From NCBI GenBank assembly GCA_963764465.1, contig CAVXSO010000003.1, forward strand, positions 124,001 to 188,000: a stretch of 64,000 nt of DNA, written 5' to 3'. Position 1 is the stretch's first letter, and each line of letters begins with the position of its first letter. The translations under genes were made by a program, and so were the position numbers. The notes under the pieces were generated by a model. It was given only the letters and a program-made list of their open reading frames with translations. It ran no database searches and was not told the origin of the DNA. Of the stretch, positions 58,966-64,000 are shown piece by piece. Source of the stretch: JAJXXT01 sp963764465 (lineage in GTDB: Bacteria; Pseudomonadota; Alphaproteobacteria; Acetobacterales; Acetobacteraceae).

Positions 58966-60348
58966 TCACCCCACGGCGATGGCCGCGAGACCCACCGCGA
59001 TCCCCAGCGGAAAGACCGGCCAGGCGACGCGCCAGATGCCGGCCGGGCGCGTGCCGTCCGCCAGCACGCCGCTCGCGATCGCGGTCAGCTGCGGCGAGAG
59101 GATGAGGAACAGCGTGCCGTTCTGCACCGCGGGCAGCACCAGCGGGCCCAGATGCGCGGCGTGGCCGAGGGCGGCCTGCAGCGGCATCATCGCGGCGTTG
59201 GAGCCGACATTGGTGCCGGCGAAGAAACCCGCGATTCCGGCGAGCAGGGGCGAGGCGAAGGGTGCCGCGTGGCCCAGCAGGCCGGTCAGCGCCCCGGCCA
59301 GGCCCTGTGGCACCCGTGCCGCCGCCAGCACGCGGGAGAACAGCACGAAGCCGAGCAGCGCCAGCGCCGGCCGCCCGGCACGCGCGAGTGCCGCGCGCAG
59401 TGCGCCCACGGGTGCCTGCCCGCGCGCCAGCAGCACCAGCGCCACGAGCCACAGCACCACCACGGCGGAATTGGCCGCGATCGGAGGCAGGCCGGCGACC
59501 AGTGCCAGGCTCGGCGCGCTCCCCCACAGCCGGCTTGCCAGCAGCGAGGCGGCGAGCAGCAGGTAGGGGAAGGCGGTGCGCGACACCGCCAGCAGCGCCG
59601 CCGGCGTGCGCGGCGGGTCGCGCCACAGCAGCTTCACCGCCAGCACGCAGCCGGTGGCGAGCAGCCCGCACATTTCCCAGGGCGCCACGCGATGCCAGGC
59701 GATGAGCGAGGCGCCGACCGCGAGCACCCACAGCAGTTGCGCCATCTTGTCGCGCGCCGGCACGCCATGGCCCTCCGCCGCGGTCCAGCGCCAGAACAGC
59801 GGCAGCAGGAAGGGCAGGGTGGCCGCGAGCATCGCCGCGTTGCGCGCCGCCATCGCCTGCGCTGGCACGGCGGCGAGTGCCGCGCCCAGCGCGGTGCCAG
59901 GGCCGAGGCCGCCCCACGGAATCAGCACCTGCGTCAGCAGCCCGATCGCCGCCGCGCGCGGGCCCCTGAGCCCGGCGGCGCGGATGATGCCGAGCGCGAA
60001 GACGCAGCCGACGCCGAAGCCCGTCACCGTCTCCATGAACGGGCCCAGCAGGAAGGCGGCGATGAAGAGCGTGTCCGTGGTGGCGCCGCGCGGCGCGCCG
60101 CGGGCACCGACGGCGGCGTGATAGACGAGCCCGCCCGCGATGATGCCGACAGGCACGATGGCGAGCCACAGCCCCTGTTCCACCGCGTGCGACAGGAACG
60201 GCAGCAGCGCGGCGCCGGGTGCCACGCTCCACGCCGCGGGCAATGTCAGGAGAATGGCGGCGAAGCAGGCGCTCGCGGGCCGCACGCGCCCGCTCGCGAG
60301 CAGCAGCACGAGGCCGGCGAGCGGCAGCAGGTCGAGCGCGAGTTGCAT
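58966..60348 (-). CDS. L-lactate permease (LctP) family transporter
   Basis: A 460-residue polytopic transporter with about 12 helices. FLLGPFMETVTGFGVGCVFA, LIPWGGLGPGTALGAALAAV and FFAGTNVGSNAAMMPLQAAL are diagnostic of the LctP/GlcA family, which imports lactate or glycolate with protons. The start at 60348 has GAAGG 5 bases upstream; an ATG at 60363 would add five residues. Divergent from the creatininase operon, so it may carry a substrate related to that pathway. Confidence 0.88.
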   Translation of the reverse strand: MQLALDLLPLAGLVLLLASGRVRPASACFAAILLTLPAAWSVAPGAALLPFLSHAVEQGLWLAIVPVGIIAGGLVYHAAVGARGAPRGATTDTLFIAAFLLGPFMETVTGFGVGCVFALGIIRAAGLRGPRAAAIGLLTQVLIPWGGLGPGTALGAALAAVPAQAMAARNAAMLAATLPFLLPLFWRWTAAEGHGVPARDKMAQLLWVLAVGASLIAWHRVAPWEMCGLLATGCVLAVKLLWRDPPRTPAALLAVSRTAFPYLLLAASLLASRLWGSAPSLALVAGLPPIAANSAVVVLWLVALVLLARGQAPVGALRAALARAGRPALALLGFVLFSRVLAAARVPQGLAGALTGLLGHAAPFASPLLAGIAGFFAGTNVGSNAAMMPLQAALGHAAHLGPLVLPAVQNGTLFLILSPQLTAIASGVLADGTRPAGIWRVAWPVFPLGIAVGLAAIAVG

Positions 60349-60360
60349 GGCCCTTCGTGC

Positions 60361-60378
60361 CATGGCGCGGCCGCCATG
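60361..60378. promoter_or_regulatory. Inverted repeat 7-4-7 between divergent permease and creatininase operon
   Basis: CATGGCG-CGGC-CGCCATG is a perfect inverted repeat in the 96-bp gap between the lactate-permease-type gene and the creatininase gene. A TTGACG resembling a -35 box for the plus strand lies at 60391-60396, with only a weak -10 candidate. The repeat could be an operator serving both directions. It also spans the alternative permease ATG, so a coding contribution cannot be excluded. Confidence 0.35.
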
Positions 60379-60444
60379 CGAACCCGGCCATTGACGCGGC
60401 GCGCGCTTGGGCAAAGCCTGCGGGCGCGAAGCCGGGGGGCATGC

Positions 60445-61137
60445 ATGCGTATCGCTGAGATGGACTGGTCGATGGTCGAGGACTGGCTGCGGCGGGACGA
60501 CCGCGCCGTGCTGCCGCTGGGCAGCGTGGAACAGCATGCGGGGCTCTCGCTCGCGACGGATGCGATTCTGTCCGAGCGCGTCTCGGTGGAGGCGGCGCAC
60601 CCGATCGGCGTGCCGGTGTTCCCCGGGCTGCCGTTCGGCATCTCGCCCTATTTCCAGGCCTATCCCGGCAGCGTGACGCTGCGGGTGGCGACCTATGCGC
60701 ATGTCGTGCGGGACCTGCTCGACAGCCTCAAGCGCACGGGGTTTCGCCGCGTGCTGCTGGTCAACGGCCATGGCGGCAACCAGCCGGCGGCGGCGGTGGC
60801 GCAGGAATGGATGGTCGATAACCCCGATTGCCGCGTGCGCATGCATGACTGGTGGCGCGCGCCGCGCACCTGGGCGCAGGTGCAGGCGACGGACAAGGTG
60901 GCAAGCCACGGCTCGTGGCTCGAGAATTTCCCGTGGACGCGGCTCGCCAGCACGCCGACCGAGGGCGGCAAGGCGATGGTGGACGTCGACCGGCTGAAGA
61001 CGCTGCCGCCGTTCGAGACGCGAACGATGCTGGAGGACGGCAATTACGGCGGCCTCGTCGCGCGCTGCGACGCCGAGATGCTGGCGATCTGGAACATAGC
61101 CGTGGAAGAGACGCGTGACGCGATGGAGGCGTGGTGA
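60445..61137 (+). CDS. Creatininase family amidohydrolase
   Basis: A 230-residue metal-dependent amidohydrolase. Metal ligands lie in PLGSVEQHAGLSLATDA (Glu29, His31, Asp39) and in LLVNGHGGNQPAA. The family includes creatinine amidohydrolase, MftE peptidase and enzymes cutting cyclic amides, so the substrate is open. First gene of a plus-strand operon whose members overlap; the TGA stop overlaps the next ATG by one base. Confidence 0.9.
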   Translation: MRIAEMDWSMVEDWLRRDDRAVLPLGSVEQHAGLSLATDAILSERVSVEAAHPIGVPVFPGLPFGISPYFQAYPGSVTLRVATYAHVVRDLLDSLKRTGFRRVLLVNGHGGNQPAAAVAQEWMVDNPDCRVRMHDWWRAPRTWAQVQATDKVASHGSWLENFPWTRLASTPTEGGKAMVDVDRLKTLPPFETRTMLEDGNYGGLVARCDAEMLAIWNIAVEETRDAMEAW

Positions 61138-62162
61138 TGGCGGAGAAGGTTTCGGAACCGATACTGATCTGGGGTGCCGGCGCCATCGGCGGCACGATCG
61201 GCGCCTACCTGTTGCGCGCGGGGCATGACGTCACCTTCGTCGATATCGAGGGCGCGCATGTGGACGCGATCAACGGGCCGGGCCTTGCCATCACCGGGCC
61301 GGTCGAGACGTTCACCGCGCGCGGCACGGCGTTCCGGCCCCAGGATCTGCGCGGCATGTTCCGGCACGTGATCCTGGCGGTGAAGGCGCACCACACGGAG
61401 GCGGCGACACGCGCGCTCACGCCGCACCTGGCGCAGGATGGCTACGTGCTCTCGGCGCAGAACGGGCTCAACGAGAAGATCATCGAGCGCATCATCGGCC
61501 GCGACCGCACCATCGGCGCCTTCGTCAACTTCTCCGCCGACTGGATGAAGCCGGGCGAGATCATGTTCGGCGGGCGCGGCGCGGTGGTGCTGGGCGAGCT
61601 CAACGGGCGGATGACGCCGCGGCTCGCGGCGCTGCACGCGACCATGCTCGCCTTCGAGCCCAACGCGGTGATGACGGAGGCGATCTGGGGCTATCTCTGG
61701 GGCAAGCTCGGGTATGGCGCGATGCTGTTCGCGCAGGCACTCGGCGCGGCGGGCATCGCCGACTGCCTGGCGCGGCCCGAACTGCTGCCGTTGTGGCGCG
61801 CGCTGGGGCGCGAGGCGGTGGAGGTGGCGCTGGCCGAGGGTGTCGATCCCAAGGGGTTCAACGGCTTCGATCCCCTGGCCTTCGCGCCCAACGCGGCGCC
61901 GGAGCTGGCGGTGAAGTCGGTCGCGGAGATGGTCGCCTTCAACCGGCCCAACGCCAAGACGCATTCCGGCGTGTGGCGCGATCTCTGGGTGCGGCACCGC
62001 GCGACGGAGGTGGATGTGCAGATCGCGCCGATCGCGGAATACGGCGCGAAGCACGGGATCGACTGCCCCGCGGTGCGGGCGCTGGTGGCGCAGATCCACG
62101 AATGCGAGACCGGCAAGCGCAAGATGGATGACGCCAACCTGCTGGAGCTGATGCGCGCATGA
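61137..62162 (+). CDS. Ketopantoate reductase family protein
   Basis: A 341-residue ApbA/PanE-type NAD(P)H-dependent reductase. The nucleotide-binding motif IWGAGAIGGTIGAYLLRAGH is near residues 11-30, the central LSAQNGLNE contains the conserved asparagine, and TEAIWGYLWGKLGYGAM is the helical-domain signature with the catalytic lysine. In this catabolic operon it more likely reduces a different 2-oxo acid than ketopantoate. ATG 61137 chosen; two GTG codons directly before it are alternatives. Overlaps the following SDR (ATGA). Confidence 0.88.
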   Translation: MAEKVSEPILIWGAGAIGGTIGAYLLRAGHDVTFVDIEGAHVDAINGPGLAITGPVETFTARGTAFRPQDLRGMFRHVILAVKAHHTEAATRALTPHLAQDGYVLSAQNGLNEKIIERIIGRDRTIGAFVNFSADWMKPGEIMFGGRGAVVLGELNGRMTPRLAALHATMLAFEPNAVMTEAIWGYLWGKLGYGAMLFAQALGAAGIADCLARPELLPLWRALGREAVEVALAEGVDPKGFNGFDPLAFAPNAAPELAVKSVAEMVAFNRPNAKTHSGVWRDLWVRHRATEVDVQIAPIAEYGAKHGIDCPAVRALVAQIHECETGKRKMDDANLLELMRA

Positions 62163-62902
62163 ATATTCGTTTCGATGGCAAGACCGTTGTCGTCTCCGGC
62201 GCGGGACACGGGATCGGGCGCGCGATCGCGCAGAGCTTTGCCACGCTCGGCGCCACGGTCCATGCCTGCGACCTCAACGCGGCGGAGCTGGCGGAGACCG
62301 CGAAGGGCCATGCCGGCATCCACACGCGCGTGCTGGACCTCACGGACCGCGCGGCGGCGACGTCGTGGATCCATGGCATCGGGCGGATCTTCTGCCTGGT
62401 GAACAACGCCGGCGGCGTCGCGGGGCAGGTGATGCGCCCGATCGAGGAGGTGCCGGACGCGGACTGGGACCGTATCTTCGCGGTCAATGTCGGCGCCGCG
62501 ATGGCCCTCTCGCGCGCCGCGGCGCCGGCGATGAAGCAGGCCGGCGAGGGGAGGATCATCAACATCTCCTCGGGTGCCGGGTTGCAGGCCTCGCTCACCG
62601 GCATCCAGGCCTATTGCAGCGCCAAGCACGCGGTGGTGGGGCTCACGCGCCAGCTCGCGCACGAGTTGGGGCGGTTCGGCATCACGGTGAACTCCGTCGC
62701 TCCCGGCTTCATCCGCAGCAACGAGGCGACCGAGCGGCAATGGGACAGCTATGGCGCGGAGGGGCAGGCGGCGCTGGTCGAGCGCATCGCGCTGCACAAG
62801 CTGGGCTCGGCGCAGGACATCGCCAACGGCGTGATCTTCTTTGCCTCCCCGCTCGCCAGCTTCGTCAGCGGGCAGATCATCTCGGTGGACGGCGGACGAT
62901 GA
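62159..62902 (+). CDS. SDR family oxidoreductase
   Basis: A 247-residue classical SDR with SGAGHGIG near residues 13-20, NNAGG in the middle and the catalytic YCSAKHAVVGLTRQLAHE, ending in SGQIISVDGGR. Substrate unknown, presumably a hydroxy or keto intermediate of this operon. Its ATG overlaps the upstream stop, and its stop overlaps the M20 gene start (ATGA both times). Confidence 0.93.
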   Translation: MNIRFDGKTVVVSGAGHGIGRAIAQSFATLGATVHACDLNAAELAETAKGHAGIHTRVLDLTDRAAATSWIHGIGRIFCLVNNAGGVAGQVMRPIEEVPDADWDRIFAVNVGAAMALSRAAAPAMKQAGEGRIINISSGAGLQASLTGIQAYCSAKHAVVGLTRQLAHELGRFGITVNSVAPGFIRSNEATERQWDSYGAEGQAALVERIALHKLGSAQDIANGVIFFASPLASFVSGQIISVDGGR

Positions 62903-64000
62903 CCGTCGAAGCCTGGGTCGCGGAAAACCACGACCGCCTGCTCGACGAGCTTCTGTCCTTCATCCGCCTGCCGAGCGTCTCCACCGACCCGGCCTATGCG
63001 CAGGGCATCCGCGACGCGGCGGCGCTGCTGAAGGCGCGCTTCGAGCGCATCGGCCTCAACTCGGTGCAGTATCTCAACGATGGCGGGCACGACGCGGTCT
63101 ATGGCGAGTGGCTCGGCGCGCCGGGCAAGCCCACGCTGCTGGTCTACGGCCATTACGACGTGCAGCCGCCGGATCCGCTGGAGCTGTGGGAGACGCCGCC
63201 CTTCGAGCCCACGATCCGCGACGGGCACATCCATGCGCGCGGCGCCTCGGACGACAAGTCGCCGCTGTGGATCGCGGTCTCGGCGGTCGAGGCCTGGCTC
63301 GCGGCGGAAGGCCGGCTGCCGGTCAACGTGAAGCTGCTGATCGAGGGCGAGGAGGAGATCGGCAGCCGCTCGCTGCCCGGCATCATGCGCCGGCATCGCG
63401 ACCTGCTTGCCTCCGACGTGCTGGTCTCGGCCGATGGCGGGCGCTGGCGGCCGGGCAGGCCCTCCGTCAACACCAACTCGCGCGGGCTCGCGGGGATGGA
63501 GGTGGTGCTGCGCACGGCGGCGCGCGACCTGCACTCCGGGCGGTTCGGCGGGCCGGTGGGCAATGCCGTGATGACACTGGCGCGGCTGCTCGCCACGCTG
63601 CACGACGAGCAGGGGCGGATCGCGGTCGCGGGGTTCTTCGACGGGCTGCAGCGGCCGGGCAACCGCGACTACGCGAGCATGGACGAACTCGGCTTCGACG
63701 AGGCGGCGTTCTTCGCCGAGATCGGCGCGCGGCCCGGCGCGATGGAACCCGGCGTGCGGCTGCTGGAAAGCCTGTGGTTCCGCCCGACGCTGGAAGTGAA
63801 CGGCATGATCGGCGGTTATACCGGGCCGGGCGGCAAGACCGTGATTCCGCACGAGGCGAGTGCGAAGATCACCTGCCGGCTGGGACCGGGGCAGGTGCCG
63901 AGGCGTGTGTTCGAGGCTGTCGCGGCGCATCTCTCCGCGCATTGCCCCGCCTGGGCCGACCTCGAGATCCTCGACCCGCATGACGGGGCGCGCGCCTACG
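62899..64000 (+). CDS. M20 family dipeptidase, 3' end outside window
   Basis: The first 367 codons of a dizinc peptidase/amidase of the M20 family (dipeptidase PepV/CNDP-like, usually about 450-470 residues). Metal site: YGHYDVQPP (His85, Asp87), GASDDKSP (Asp118) and IEGEEEIGS with the catalytic glutamate. The dimerisation domain follows with RDLHSGRFGGPVGNAV, which is the dipeptidase-type signature. It is translationally coupled to the SDR and continues the creatininase operon; the C-terminus is cut by the window edge. Confidence 0.93.
   Translation, partial: MTVEAWVAENHDRLLDELLSFIRLPSVSTDPAYAQGIRDAAALLKARFERIGLNSVQYLNDGGHDAVYGEWLGAPGKPTLLVYGHYDVQPPDPLELWETPPFEPTIRDGHIHARGASDDKSPLWIAVSAVEAWLAAEGRLPVNVKLLIEGEEEIGSRSLPGIMRRHRDLLASDVLVSADGGRWRPGRPSVNTNSRGLAGMEVVLRTAARDLHSGRFGGPVGNAVMTLARLLATLHDEQGRIAVAGFFDGLQRPGNRDYASMDELGFDEAAFFAEIGARPGAMEPGVRLLESLWFRPTLEVNGMIGGYTGPGGKTVIPHEASAKITCRLGPGQVPRRVFEAVAAHLSAHCPAWADLEILDPHDGARAY

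Overview
The window is about 70% GC by eye, densely packed, and carries gene orders typical of Alphaproteobacteria: fabD-fabG-acpP-fabF-mltG with yicC-gmk, rpsF-rpsR-rplI, dnaB-alr, mlaE-mlaF-radA-cvpA-purF, and bamB-der. Together with the many small SDR and transport genes this best fits a chromosomal segment of a Rhodospirillales/Acetobacteraceae-like organism. The genus cannot be read from the sequence. I see no rRNA, tRNA, CRISPR array, transposase, integrase or phage genes.

Layout. 1-5.2 kb: AEC permease (cut by the window edge), gmk and yicC on the minus strand, then three plus-strand genes (SDR, MBL hydrolase, methyltransferase). 5.3-9.7 kb: mltG-fabF-acpP-fabG-fabD on the minus strand; fabF carries a one-base insertion as sequenced. 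9.9-11.6 kb: class II amidotransferase, a tiny membrane protein, queC. 11.7-20.0 kb: high-affinity potassium operon kdpFABC-kdpDE ending in a coupled PtsN-like EIIA gene; kdpA has two one-base insertions. 20.1-24.8 kb: ribosomal proteins S6-S18-L9, a polytopic membrane protein, a small unknown gene and cyclopropane fatty acid synthase. 24.9-33.5 kb: dnaB, alr, mlaE, mlaF, radA (apparent ATA start), cvpA, purF, SDR. 33.6-35.6 kb: a SoxC-like sulfite dehydrogenase with its cytochrome.

35.8-38.85 kb is a decayed accessory segment flanked by two near-identical 240-bp copies of the 3' end of der. It holds a truncated substrate-binding-protein gene, an ABC permease, an ABC ATPase with a 3' frameshift, and a collapsed type I restriction-modification remnant (hsdR start fused to hsdS end). 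Intact der, bamB and a YfgM-like gene follow.

42.3-50.3 kb: small lipoprotein, Fsr-like MFS exporter, TPR-glycosyltransferase-like protein, YgjP-type metallopeptidase, a DapA-family lyase with an amino-acid-type ABC binding protein and permease but no ATPase, and a quinone oxidoreductase. 50.4-56.6 kb is a complete arginine-to-glutamate route (arginase, ornithine cyclodeaminase, PutA) with a divergent Lrp/AsnC regulator. 56.7-60.3 kb: DMT exporter, alpha/beta hydrolase, DNA glycosylase and lactate-permease-type transporter. 60.4-64 kb: a tightly overlapping catabolic operon (creatininase, ketopantoate-reductase-like, SDR, M20 peptidase) that runs off the window.

The least explained parts are the der-flanked decayed island, the ATA start of radA, the PtsN gene coupled to kdpE, and the creatininase operon. 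The frameshifts in fabF and kdpA need read-level checking before any biological reading.
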